Below are positions 53,392 through 64,000 of a DNA stretch of 64,000 nucleotides, in pieces; positions within the stretch are counted from its first letter, which is position 1; every line of letters starts with the position of its first letter. The notes beneath the pieces are model-generated. The model was not told the origin of the DNA, ran no database searches, and saw only the letters and a list, made by a program, of their open reading frames with translations. Location of the stretch: the NCBI RefSeq assembly GCF_032854445.1, contig NC_088302.1, positions 43,564,645 to 43,628,644 of the forward strand. The letters run 5' to 3'. This DNA is from Liolophura sinensis. Taxonomy: Eukaryota > Mollusca > Polyplacophora > Chitonida > Chitonidae. The translations under genes and the position numbers were made by a program.

Positions 53392-54904
53392 GAACAACCC
53401 ACACGTACATTACCCTCTGTAATATTCTGATCAAGGCAAGAAGCCCAGTGCACAACGAAAATCGTCACAACAACACTCAAGTTCTCTCAATATTTTTATG
53501 TAAGAAGTCACGATCCTACATCGCGAGAACTCCATTATGAAGGCATAAAACTGGAGGTTGGGCATAAAACTGTTTTACAGCAACATGAACACGTTTCAAG
53601 ACATGGCATATTCATTTTGCGCTGCAAGACATTAATTCATCCTGGATAATTGTTAATAAATATTATTTTTTTCTCAGATTAGTACTGAAAATTGTGCCAT
53701 CAGTGGTAAAAACAAATGTGGTCATTTGAAAAAGTCTGTATTCTCTGTTTAAAAAGGGTAACACATTCTAAACCTCGTCCCAACAACAACATCAACAACT
53801 CCTCAATAATTATGGCCTAAGGCTTTATTAAAGTGCACAAATTTTCCTGCACTTCCATTTTTAGACGTGTTTGAAACAGGAAAATAAAAGAAACCATTCC
53901 CCATTTACCTACACAAGTTGTCCTATCTACTGAGAACATGAAATACATCAACTTGCATTTTCAGGGTTTATGAAATACGTACATTTACAGCAGGTATGAA
54001 CAGTTTTGGCAATCATGGTACTTTGGAACAAATGGCGTCCAGACGAGCACATGATGTTTACAAAAATTCTAATGTAGGCCTATGTGACTGGTTCAAAAAG
54101 CGCAAGTTAAAAAAAAATAATAACTCGTCTACCGAACAGATTAGCATGCAAAGAAAATAGTAAATCGTTAACTGTTGAGACAATGGTTTTGTGGTGGTTG
54201 GCGATTATTCGCCTGCATGGTAGGTAATTGCATTGAAATGATACCTTTATATACCAAAGTTGACATGTTCCATGTTTTAAATGATCAGCTGCCGAATATC
54301 ACAATAATGTACTGGCCAATACCATTACAATTATTGCAATACAATACGCCAAGCAAAAAATAAAAGCTTGGACAAAAGTGTAACAACGTAATGTGAGACA
54401 TCGACTCATTGCTTCCTTTCCGTGGTAAACGCCAAACCGTATTATGCGACAACAGCCGATGATTGTTTTGTTGTGAAGTACAGATTTTCATCCGTAAAGT
54501 GCAGTAAACATGCTGAAAGTGTGTGCCATAGTGGTGAAAATTAAGTCATCTCTAGCGGATTTCATGTCTTAACGCTGGCAATGTCTGTCACTGTTTGACA
54601 CCGAAGCACTTTAAACCATGGAAGCGACTAAAGATGTCCTATCTGACGCTGGGATTTACCTAATACATCGAGTGTCTTAGCGATTAAAACATGCGCCTTA
54701 ACCATGCGCCTTAACCACCCTGTCACGGCCAACTCAACCCCATGACGACTGTAAAATAAAGGCGTCTTTCCAGTTTTATCTTTATGTTATGTGTGTTGTG
54801 GACGACATCATACATGCATTCTTAAAGAGCGTTCATCAGTTTCTATTGCAGACCTTTCGACCTGTCTGTCGATAGTTCTGATATTCTGGTGAAGTAACTT
54901 ACTT
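53392..54904. other. No supported gene
   Basis: Several short open frames without splice support. At about 54690-54740 a CGCCTTAACCA motif is repeated next to CACGGCCAACTCAA, resembling a tRNA-type SINE head on minus. Confidence 0.35.
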
Positions 54905-56035
54905 GTTAGAGGTTTGCAGACCAGTTTGAATCTGATCTATCCAAGCTATAACCTGGTTTAACTTTGGATCTGATCTATCCAAGCTATAACCTGATTTAGC
55001 TTTGGATCTGATCTATCCAAGCTGAAACCTGATTTAACTTTGGGTCTGATCTATCAAAACTATAACCTGATTTAACGTTGGATCTGATCTGCCCAAGCTA
55101 AAACCTGATTTAACTTTGCATCTGATCATCCAAGCTAAAGCCTGATTTAACTTTGGATATGATCTATCCAAACTGAAACCTGATTTAACTTTGGATCTGA
55201 TTTATCCAAGATAAAATCTGATTTAACTTTGGATCTGATCTATCCAAGCTGAAACTTGATTTAACTTTGGATATGATCTATCCAAGCTGAAACCTGATTT
55301 AACCTTGGGTTTGGTCTATCCAAGCTAAAACCTGATTAAATTTGGGATCTGATCCAAGCTAAAACCTGATTTAACTTTGGATCTGATTCAAACTAAAACC
55401 TGATTTAATTTGGGATCTGATCTATCCAAACTGCAACCTGATTTAACTTTGGATGTGAGATATCCAAGCTACAACCTGATTGAATTTGGGATCTGATCCA
55501 AGCTAAAACCTGATTTAACTTTGGATCTGATTCAAACTAAAACCTGATTTAATTTGGGATCTGATCTATCCAAACTGCAACCTGATTTAACTTTGGATGT
55601 GAGATATCCAAGCTACAACCTGATTGAATTTGGGATCTGATCCAAGCTAAAACCTGATTTAACTTTGGATCTGATTCAAACTAAAACCTGATTTAATTTG
55701 GGATCTGATCTATCCAAACTGCAACCTGATTTAACTTTGGATGTGAGATATCCAAGCTACAACCTGATTGAGTTTGGGATCTGATCCAAGCTAAAACCTG
55801 ATTTAACTTTGGGTCTGATCCAAACTAAAACTAATTTAATTTGGGATCTGATCTATCCAAGCTGCAACCTGATTTAACTTTGGATTTGAGATATCCAAGC
55901 TACAACCTGATTTAACTTTGGATCTGGACTATCCAAGCTAAAATTTGATTTAATTTGGGGTATGATCTATTCAAGCTAAAACGTCATTTAAGCTTGGATC
56001 TGGTCTATCTTTTAACTTTGGATCTGATGCCAGCT
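54905..56035. repeat. 38-bp satellite with 144-bp higher-order repeat
   Basis: About 30 monomers with GGATCTGATCTATCCAAGCT and AAAACCTGATTTAACTTTGG. From about 55351 to 55926 four monomer types (two of about 34 bp, two of 38 bp) repeat as a block every 144 bp (block starts at 55351, 55495, 55639, 55783). Confidence 0.95.
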
Positions 56036-57508
56036 AAAGCATCGTTTAATTCTGGCACAGCAAAATAATTACGGATTGACGTGGGTAAACATCAGACCAT
56101 ACGTCAAACTGCACGGCTTGGCCTAGATCTTGGGATTGCCGCGATGGGTTTATGTTTCACACAACCGTTTGGCCTGCATGTAGCTCATGTAATGCTTTGA
56201 TAGGTCCATGTTTCATATCATGGCTTGGTCTGAAACGATGACTGGCATATAGCAGTATGTATCGTTTAATAATAAAATCGTTGCGTAAACTCTACAGAGG
56301 GCCATTTTATAACAATTTGCGTACCATTTGATGAAATCAGTTGTTCCTCAGCTAGCTCCTAGTAAAGGACCTCCCAACTCAACAATAAATATAACCAGAC
56401 TGACCTTGATCAGCACCAAAATGCCCGAACTATGCTTCCAAAATCAATCCTATTCATGAACCGATGGGGAAAAATATTTTAAGAACAGTTACATGTTTTC
56501 TTTTCATCAAGTACCAATAGTTTTATGAAGTCGATCACTTTACAGTATAAATACTTGGGTCGTCAGTTGGACTTTGTGGGGCTATCACGTACACTAGAAA
56601 TTGTTTGTTTCGAGATAGATACTATTTGTTGGTTACATTGGTAAAGACCAAACCGGAAGTCTACATCTGGAGGGATGATGTCTCTTTATGACGGAATGAC
56701 ATAATGACGGGACATAATCTCCTTGTAATGCAACGGTACATCTTGTAAACTGTACAATGTCAAGTGTAGTTCAAAGTAAAACATGTTTTATGTTTTGGCA
56801 GTGGTGTGAAAACGAGAACAATGTTTCAATAAAACGAGTTGCTGTTGTATGTAGAATAATTATGTACAATCGAGGCTAGTGCGTTTTTTGAAAAGAACCT
56901 GTTTCGAGGAAAATTTATAAATAAATTATCGTATAGTTATGTTTAGTTGCTGGCTGTATGTTAATGTCAGGTTAGCATTGTTTTAACCTATAATTGCCGT
57001 ATGTTCGGTATAATTGCTCATCTTATTATCAACAAAGGGTTGCTTAATAGGAATGCACAGGAAGCGGAAGTCATTAGAGGAATTAGTCATTACGTGCATT
57101 TTCAATACACCTATACCACTGGAACGGAAAGACTGTTTTCTCCTTCCCAGCTTGAACTGGTCATTAAAGTTTGGAGAGTCGGTTGTCTGGCTCGTCCCAT
57201 TACGTTCACAAGAAGATCAAACATTGTATAGAAATAATGATGATGTGCCTGCCACGGAAGCAATTGTTATCACCTTTTGACGTAATAGAACATTCAACGG
57301 ATGTACCCACAGTGGTATCGACACTTTCAGGTTCCCAGTCACTGCTCATCTAAGCTTGATATTCAGTGGTTGGTGTGGCCGCGGATCTGATCATCGACGT
57401 GCGGGTATAAAGCAACAATCAACTCTGTCACATCACACTTGGAGACTGTTGACTACGGTTTATGCACCTCAGGTTAAGCTGGTGGAAAAGACAACATCCC
57501 ATACCGCT
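56036..57508. other. Intergenic, upstream of the lectin gene
   Basis: No exon recognised. Small direct repeats (GGATCTG types) fade out near 56040. The region probably includes the lectin promoter. Confidence 0.4.
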
Positions 57509-57694
57509 TTGCACTTTGCTGTAAACAGTATTATGGGTAACATTTTCTTCCACGCGGTAGAAGTCAGCCTGAGTTTTCTGGAGTGATCACGGTGAATCCT
57601 GAGTTGCAGGTGGCACACCTGATAATCCAGCTTGAACCACAAGATTACACTGATAACGCTGAATAGAGCCCATGCCTCTTCCTCAACAGCGTGA
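57509..57694 (+). repeat. Duplicated lectin 5' region, copy 1 (functional)
   Basis: About 185 bp also present at 58066-58250, including CCTGATAATCCAGCTTGAAC and the start ATGCCTCTTCCTCAACAGCG. In this copy the frame continues into a signal peptide. Confidence 0.9.
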
Positions 57695-57768
57695 AGCCTG
57701 TGCAGCAGCATGGCTGGCCATGGCTGTCTTGTCATTCACCCTTCATTGTGGATCTTCAATCAGAGCAG
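57672..57768 (+). CDS. Lectin gene exon 1, signal peptide
   Basis: ATG at 57672 follows an in-frame TGA at 57660. Encodes MPLPQQREACAAAWLAMAVL then SFTLHCGSSIRA, a plausible signal peptide, and ends in phase 1 at GCAG|GTCAGT. A second ATG at 57720 (GCCATGG) is in the same frame and has the better context. Confidence 0.65.
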
Positions 57769-60700
57769 GTCAGTTGTTTATATCTTACTCTCAATGTGCG
57801 GTACAGGACTTACAATGGACGATCCGGATGTTCAAAAGCGATCCGAACGGCCTGATGTCAAGCCCCGATGGGACAAAATTGTTCTGTTTAAGATCGTGTC
57901 GATGTACTGATATATTGATTAACAACATAATTTATTTTTGGATATATGTATGCTTGTTGCTTCATGTTGAAACACTTACAGCGTAGAGAGCAAACCAGAG
58001 TAGGGATGATAGTGTAATAATTGGCATATGGTCACATGTAACTGGTGAAATACGGCCTCTTAACTATACTTTGCTGTAAACAGTATTATGGGTAACATTT
58101 TATTCCACACGGAAGCAGTCAGTCTGAGTTTTCTGGAGTGCTCACGGTGAGTCCTGAGTCGCAGGTGGCACACCTGATAATCCAGCTTGAACCACAAGAT
58201 TACACTGATACGCTGAACAGAGCCCATGCCTCTTCCTCAACAGCGTGAGGAACTGTAGTCTAACTATAGTTTAATTCTTTTAGACGGTTGCCTATATTCA
58301 GGTGTCTGTAAAATCAGTCATACTCGCTACCAAAATTGCCTTTAGTCAGTGTCATGTAACAACCTAAGCTCTACTCATTGATACATTGGGCGTCCATGTT
58401 ATTACAAAGAGATTGCAACTAGAATACTTTTTTAAATTCATAATGTTAAAGTCCATAAGCTTAGTTTCTGCACCAAGAACTCATTGCCTCGGGTGACGTC
58501 ATAATTATTCAAAAACAAGTTGGACGCTAAACGATGGGCGTGGGGAGTAATTTGTTTTACAATGGCTGCAGCAACAAGCCGTTAGAACAAACTCCATGCA
58601 ATATGACAGCCTACACTACTGTCTCTGCGAATAACTAGATCGCTTTAACTTCCTAATATCCATCTCTAAATCTGTACTGCCGTGAGATCATATACTACAG
58701 CAGATGCAGTAAAATTCATTTATTAAGGTTATGTTGGATTAAAACGTGCCAACGATTTCAAATATGACAGTGTCAGAAACGGGGTTTACAGTACAGTCGA
58801 CAGCAGTTCAGGTCACTGGTGTCACCCTCTTTCAAAACATGTTGATCTCCGCCCAATACCCAGCATGCCACTGTTTTTTTAATAATTATGACGTCATTAA
58901 TACACGCGACTCTCTAAAAGATATAGACTATAGTAGCAAATTACACATCCCCTAGCAACATGGCTTAAGCATACTTGAGCAAAAAAATGCAGTGATGTTA
59001 TTTACAGTTTATTAGACGTTACAGACTTAGAATTACTCAAAATGCTGTGTTGTCTTCTCTTTTAATACAAAATATAACATCAAAATGACACCTACAGAAT
59101 CCTGACTTATTTACACCGTGTTCACTGATCACTAATCTTTACTTTGTACTGGCCGTTCTTTTGAAAATATGGCAGATTATCATTAATAACATTATGTCGG
59201 AATATGGTTATTTCTTAGTAAAGAACCGATTCATTTTTTTATTGTTCCGTGACAGAATATTGGCGGAACGTGGCCGTGGGGAAGCCTTCTAACATGAGCA
59301 CCACAATTACCTGGGAAGGGCGGTTGCTTAAAGCTATGAATGCCAATGATGGAAACCTCACTCCGGACTACACACAACTGTCCTGCTCCGAGTCAGAGAA
59401 AGAGTTTGCTCCTTGGTGGATGGTAGATTTACAACAACGGTATCTTATATCGGGAGTACGTCTGACAAGCAGGAATAAAAATGGTACGTAGTCAAACGTT
59501 TTCTCTTCTGTAATGCTGTCAGAAACTTAGAGGACCTGGTGCTATCGGACAGAAAAGTATCATGAGACAGTGAAAAAAAAAAGGAAATAGTAAGCTGACA
59601 AAGGCTCAAGAGGTGTTTGATTCAGGGGACGGATAAAGGCCCTGGCAGACAAAAACCTCGCGGACAAAACCCCCTACGGACAAAACCCCCGACGGACAAA
59701 ACCCGCCGAGAACAAAACCCCCAGCGAACATAAGCTCCTCGATCAGTATTAAGTGTGTATGGTAAATGACATTTGCTTGTTTGAGAAAACCTGAAGTGAC
59801 GTTTCAGATTTCAATACATATTTGCAATCAATTGAACTCCCCCTTATTCGTTCAATTTCCATTTATATTCTAACCGTTTTTGACGATATAGGAAAGAGCT
59901 ATATGTCTCCCAGCTGTATACAGAATACTCGACCTCCGTTCCAAGGATATGTGAAACTAAAGTAGTCTACAAGTATGGTAAACAATCGCTGTAATGCCGC
60001 TCGTATTAGAATTTTTTCCTATTCTAACAACAGAAATCTTGTATTTATATGTGTCAATAGTTCCTATCCCGGAAATACAATTAAACTATAAACATGCTAT
60101 AGCCTAACACCCTTAAAACAAATGGTTGATTCCAAATACTTGTAACAGTGAGGGTTTTAACCTCAGAAAACAAAAGAAACAAAACATGCCTGATTCAATC
60201 TTTCCGAGTGTAGATATTCAAAAACAGGTAACCAACATTCACTTTTCCCGATTTCTGAGAATTATATACAAATTTTAATTTACGCGATTAATACAGAATG
60301 CTTCTAATTTAACGTTAAGATAAGTGATTCGTTTTAATTATCATATACATCCATCTATGTAGGGCATATAAATTGGAAAAAAAATACACAGAAACCTATG
60401 AAAATAAATTATTACGTTTTTATTCCTTTTAAGAGCATTCAAAAATAACATTTTTGTTGTGAACTGTAATGTGATTTTGGGATAAATTTGTAAATAATAA
60501 CGATTTTTTTAAATACATCTGTGACAGCGAACACATAAAATTGCATGAGATGCTTGTAAACCGACCCAAAATGCATACCTTACGACAGCTCTTAGGTTAT
60601 TTATTTATTTCACCGGTATTTTACGCCGTACTCAACAATATTTCACTTATACGATGGCGGCAAGCATTATGGTGTGATGAACAGCCCGATGGAAATCCAC

Positions 60701-62608
60701 ACGACCAAACCTTCCCACCTGCAAGGTGATACTGTCAATCGTAGTCAGCTATAATCTGTATTCCATGCAGAAATATTTCACCCAAACAAAGCAAGTACAG
60801 TGGTAGCATAAACTTATATTTGCTCGAAGAAAAACATTCGATAATAATATTAGAGACATCAGAGATAGTCATTTTTGGCGATATTGTTTTGAAAACCTAT
60901 GTGTACAACGCTCATGAGAGGAAAGCTGTTGAATTATTAACCTGAGTAACAGACTGGGATACGGTTTGATGACAAATTTTTAGATGGAAAACAAAGTCAC
61001 ACCATATGAGTTCCCGTCAACAAATATTTAATCAACGGATATGATCGGTCGGTTGATTACGACGACGTGGTTTTTGTCCACTGGGCTTTTGTCCGCCGGG
61101 CTTCTGTCGACCGGGCTTTTGTACACCGGGGCTTTAGCCCTGGATTCGTTTGGGTTATGATTTATTTATTTATTAATTTATTTATTTGACTGGTGTTTAC
61201 GCCGTACTCAATATAATAAAATAATATAAAATATAAATGGAGGTAAATAAAGCAGGCCTTGAATCAGAGTATTTATTTATCTAGAGTTACAAATCATTGT
61301 ATTACACAGCAGTCATACACTAACTCATAAATAATTAACATATATTAGAAATGATATTATTAGATATTAACATACATCAGATATTTGGCATAATAGATGT
61401 AGCAAAAAGGACAAAAATGATTTGAAAATGACCTTGATAATTACAACAGTGGGTGATTTCAAGTGTAATACTTCGGGACCGGTAGATCCAGGATCAATCC
61501 TTGATCGAGTCACACCTAAGACTTTAAAAGATGAAGTTGTAACTTCCTCGCTTGGCGTTCAGCATGAAGGGGATAGTGCAACGACTGTTTGACCTGTATC
61601 AGTATAATGGCTCGGGCGGTGCGGCTTACTTGCCTTCGGTAAGTCGTCTCAGTGAAGCAGCACTAAATAAAAGAGCGGTGGAAATCCGTCCTGCAACAAG
61701 GAGGCACATTACACGTACATGCACCCTAATGATTCCTTCGTCGTCATATGACTGAAAAATTGTTGAGTACGACGTTAAACCCCAAGCACTCACTCACTCA
61801 CTCAAGTATAATACCCAAACACGTGCTCTGAAGTTATAAGGTAACTGTTTCCAAATCCGGATTATTTTTTCCATTCGCCCAAATGCGTTACTCTCTCAAG
61901 GACCAGAATGTAGCAGAGTATGTTGTGTCTACCAGAAGATCCCAGCTGGTACCCTTATGCATCATTAACCACATCGATTCGGATCCCGATAGAACCCCGG
62001 GCCTAACTGTCTGATGTTGAGCTGTTCTACCTAGATGATCACCCAGTCGATGCCGAAGCTGGGTGGTCATCTGGCATGGACACCGAAAGCAAAGGTGGTA
62101 GTTGATTACACAATGGTTTCACTGTTTAGCAAGAGTTATTGGCTTTAATGTTTCAAATTGATTTTTAAATTTTAAAATATACCCAAATTAATACAGATGT
62201 AAGAATTTAATTGTTTTGAGCATAGGGTTGTATAACTATATATTTCACTCATTTAATAATCCGAAGAAATTCTAGGAAGCATGCAATGTGATTAATAATT
62301 GATACCTTTCAGAGCGAATAAATCTGTGTGCAGTTGTTGGTTATATGTTATTCGCGGTTTTATGTCGTGTTATATAAAGCTCTAAATGTGTAACTGAAAT
62401 AGCACTGGTTATGTGACAAAAACAGGTTCCAAGAATTGAGCGTGTGGGCTAGGTGTGTGCGCGTGCGTTTGTCTTGGGAAAGGGGGGAGGTGTAACTGAA
62501 ATAGCACTGCTTGTGTGAAAAAAAAAACCGGGTTTCACGAATTAAGCGTCTGCTTGGTGTGTGAACGTGGTAGCTGATTCCAAGAATTAAGCCTGTGTCT
62601 GGGAGTGT

Positions 62609-62641
<33 letters not shown>

Positions 62642-63977
62642 GGGCTTGTCTTGGGAAAGTGGAGCGGTGAAAAAAGAGCACTTATGCTAACAGAGATTAT
62701 AAGAACTTCCCAATAACCCAGGCGGTAGAAAGCTAGTCTTTGGACACACCCGATTTCAAATCCTGGTAAAAGAAGCAGTCAGCTGCGAAATTACTACATC
62801 ATTTGAATTCGCGGTTTGCTTCTCTTGAACACCCATTACAGATCACTTGAACACCCAGTGCACATCGTTTGAACTCCCAGTACACATCACCTGAACATCT
62901 TTTTTAACATAAATTGAGCTAAACTGGAGTACACGTAAGATGAATGTCCCGCAGCCAACAATAGAGCCAGTCTGTTGGACTAGGGCGAAGAATCGTTGAA
63001 AGTTAAATGATTCTTTTAGTCGAAATACTATACTCTTCGTCAAGTGCTATACTATACAAAGTCCTTCAAAAGAGAATGTCACTGTGACCATTTCACGCTA
63101 ATACTGATTGTATTTTACAGCTCACAGGACTGTCAAACTTTACTCGTGGAACTNNNNNNNNNNNNNNNNNNNNNNNNNNNNNNNNNNNNNNNNNNNNNNN
63201 NNNNNNNNNNNNNNNNNNNNNNNNNNNNNNNNNNNNNNNNNNNNNNNNNNNNNNNNNNNNNNNNNNNNNNNNNNNNNNNNNNNNNNNNNNNNNNNNNNNN
63301 NNNNNNNNNNNNNNNNNNNNNNNNNNNNNNNNNNNNNNNNNNNNNNNNNNNNNTATTTTACAGCTCACAGACTGGTCAAACTTTACCGTGGAACTGTCAG
63401 AATTTTCAACCGGATGGGGCAATCTGGTGGGTGCGAACCTGTGTCACTATGAGCCCGGGGCTCAGAATTTGGGTTCCACCGTGTTCTACCCTTGCTCTAC
63501 CACGACCGTTGCCAGATACATGAAACTCACGGGCTCATCATTATGATACCCATGAAAAGATGTGCGTCTGTGAAGTTGAGGTTATTGTAACAGACTATGG
63601 TAAATACACGTTTATTAAATACATTACATAATTTTGGCGATTCTTGAAAAGCTGACCTGAAATATTGTTGTCACCTTTAGGCACGTAATTCTTTTCTAAT
63701 CATGCCTGAATTGATGTTCCAGAGATGCACTACGAAATGCGAGGCTTGAAACATCAGAGGTCAAAGGACGAGGTGCTGGAGATTTGTAACTATGTCAGGA
63801 GCGATTATGTGCCAATCTCATTGTCTTAAACTGGAAAGTTGTACATCGTTCAACGCTATCCACGTAGGGCCGCAGAAAATCCTATGTGAAATGATCAACG
63901 ACCCTTCTCCCTGGTTACAAGACAATGACGTCACGGAGCAGGGATGGACACATTACGTACCCTCTCTACATTTGTAA
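57672..63977 (+). CDS. Secreted F-type lectin-like protein with PAN domain (frame disrupted)
   Basis: Exons 57672-57768, 59256-59483, 63364-63599 and 63723-63977; all introns are phase 1. Signal peptide, then an FTP/fucolectin domain (NVAVGKPSNMSTT, AMNANDGN, APWWMVDLQQRYLISGVRLT, later GANLC and MCVCEVEV), then a PAN/apple-like module (CQSHCLKLESCTSFNA..CEM) and stop. F-type lectins bind fucosylated glycans in innate recognition. Of the usual H-x26-R-x-D-x4-R/K motif, both basic positions are here with exact spacing, but the His place is Glu and the Asp place is Lys, so fucose binding is doubtful. Three single-base insertions are implied: one at the gap edge, one after KLTG, one before MSGAIMCQ. 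They may be sequencing errors or a recent pseudogene. Confidence 0.7.
58066..58250 (+). pseudogene. Duplicated lectin first-exon region, truncated
   Basis: Over 90% identical to 57509-57694 and keeps the same start codon (ATGCCTCTTCCTCAACAGCG), but stops at TGA-like divergence and lacks the signal-peptide codons. It lies in lectin intron 1. Confidence 0.8.
58256..58935. mobile_element. TIR DNA element, ACTATAGTCTATT type, copy 2
   Basis: Starts near AACTGTAGTCTAACTATAGT and ends CTAAAAGATATAGACTATAG. Body collinear with 48852-49680 (TTCATAATGTTAAAGTCCAT, TTGCCTCGGGTGACGTCATA). It abuts the duplicated lectin 5' region. Confidence 0.75.
59256..59483 (+). CDS. Lectin gene exon 2, first half of FTP domain
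   Basis: Acceptor GTGACAG, donor AATG|GTACGT, phase 1 to phase 1. EYWRNVAVGKPSNMSTTITW, NANDGNLTPDYTQLSCSESE, PWWMVDLQQRYLISGVRLTS. Confidence 0.88.
59620..61155. mobile_element. Fold-back element with repeat-bearing inverted ends
   Basis: Left end GATTCAGGGGACGGATAAAG followed by repeats of GGACAAAACCCC. The right end read in reverse gives AATCCAGGGCTAAAGCCCC followed by repeats of GGACAAAAGCCC. About 1.5 kb, with a family A SINE inside and no coding frame; it lies in the lectin gene intron. Confidence 0.7.
60600..60730 (-). repeat. Family A SINE, 3' half
   Basis: TTATTTATTTCACCGGTATT, ACGCCGTACTCAACAATATT, GGCAAGCATTATGGTGTGAT. Confidence 0.75.
61160..61215 (-). repeat. Family A SINE, 3' tip
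   Basis: TTATTTATTTGACTGGTGTT then ACGCCGTACTCAATATAA. Confidence 0.65.
61470..61805 (+). repeat. SINE family B with (CACT)n tail
   Basis: CTTCGGGACCGGTAGATCCA, TATCAGTATAATGGCTCGGG, TTGCCTTCGGTAAGTCGTCT, TCATATGACTGAAAAATTGT and a CACTCACTCACTCACTC end. Only the box-A part of the tRNA head is missing. Confidence 0.9.
61806..63110. other. Lectin intron, low-complexity tracts
   Basis: Two related blocks (GTAACTGAAATAGCACTG at about 62390 and 62492) and a (GT)n run followed by about 22 G at 62622-62644. GAACACCCA-type triplication lies at about 62828-62885. No exon. Confidence 0.55.
63154..63353. other. Assembly gap, exactly 200 N, probably false
   Basis: 63111-63153 and 63354-63395 are the same exon start (TATTTTACAGCTCACAG...GGAACT), differing by single bases in short runs (AGGACTG versus AGACTGG; ACTCGTGG versus ACCGTGG). 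Confidence 0.85.
63364..63599 (+). CDS. Lectin gene exon 3, second half of FTP domain (frameshifted)
   Basis: Acceptor ATTTTACAG, donor CTATG|GTAAAT. LSNFTVELS-type strand, GNLVGANLCHYEPGAQNLGS, ARYMKLTG, then after a +1 shift HHYDTHEKMCVCEVEVIVTD. The last part is the usual C-terminal strand of the domain. Confidence 0.7.
63723..63977 (+). CDS. Lectin gene exon 4, PAN/apple-like domain (frameshifted)
   Basis: Acceptor GTTCCAG. MHYEMRGLKHQRSKDEVLEI then, after a +1 shift, MSGAIMCQSHCLKLESCTSF and the closing ILCEM, with TAA at 63975-63977. Cysteine spacing C-x3-C-x5-C fits PAN modules. Confidence 0.65.
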
Positions 63978-64000
63978 AGAGTAAATGAACAGACTGGAAA

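Noticed and set aside
57469-57735. 88-codon minus-strand frame over the lectin 5' end
   Set aside because: The duplicated copy at 58066-58250 carries an indel (GCGTTATC / GCGTATC) that breaks this frame, so it is not under coding constraint.

Overview
This is nuclear DNA of an invertebrate animal. Genes are split by introns of 0.3-5 kb with GT-AG borders, coding exons are short, and much of the remaining sequence is tRNA-derived SINEs, inverted-repeat DNA transposons and minisatellites. The SINE families (tails of TAAATAAATA, or a CACT-type tail) and the gene content (MEK5, death-fold adaptor, F-type lectin) suggest a lophotrochozoan, most likely a marine mollusc. The species is an inference; no rRNA or mitochondrial marker is present.

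Layout. 1.6-17.2 kb (+): thirteen 3' exons of a MEK5/MAP2K5-type MAP kinase kinase, covering the kinase domain from the VAIK lysine to the stop codon; the PB1 and glycine-loop exons lie upstream of the window. Its introns carry several minisatellites, and the stop codon itself sits in the first unit of a 54-bp minisatellite. 17.2-29.6 kb: repeats only, including 49-bp and 37-bp tandem arrays and several transposons. 29.6-33.1 kb (+): four phase-compatible exons that make a 230-residue protein I do not recognise; one exon is interrupted by a 200-N gap that looks false.

35.9-47.2 kb (+): the most interesting gene. It has ten exons and encodes a 775-residue protein with an unrecognised N-terminal region, three tandem coiled-coil exons, a death domain, a CARD, a Lys-Pro repeat tail and a C-terminal helix. 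All splice phases agree. I know of no named adaptor with this domain order; an innate-immune or cell-death scaffold is the natural inference.

47.2-57.5 kb: mostly repeats, including a 38-bp satellite with a 144-bp higher-order unit. Within it (-) are the last two exons of a single-pass membrane protein (transmembrane segment plus short tail). 57.7-64.0 kb (+): a secreted F-type-lectin-like protein (signal peptide, FTP domain, PAN/apple-like domain). Its fucose-binding motif looks changed, and its last two exons contain apparent +1 frameshifts close to a second 200-N gap.

Both 200-N gaps are flanked by near-identical 42-53 bp sequences that differ by single bases. They are therefore probably overlapping contig ends rather than missing sequence, and this affects the reading of two genes.
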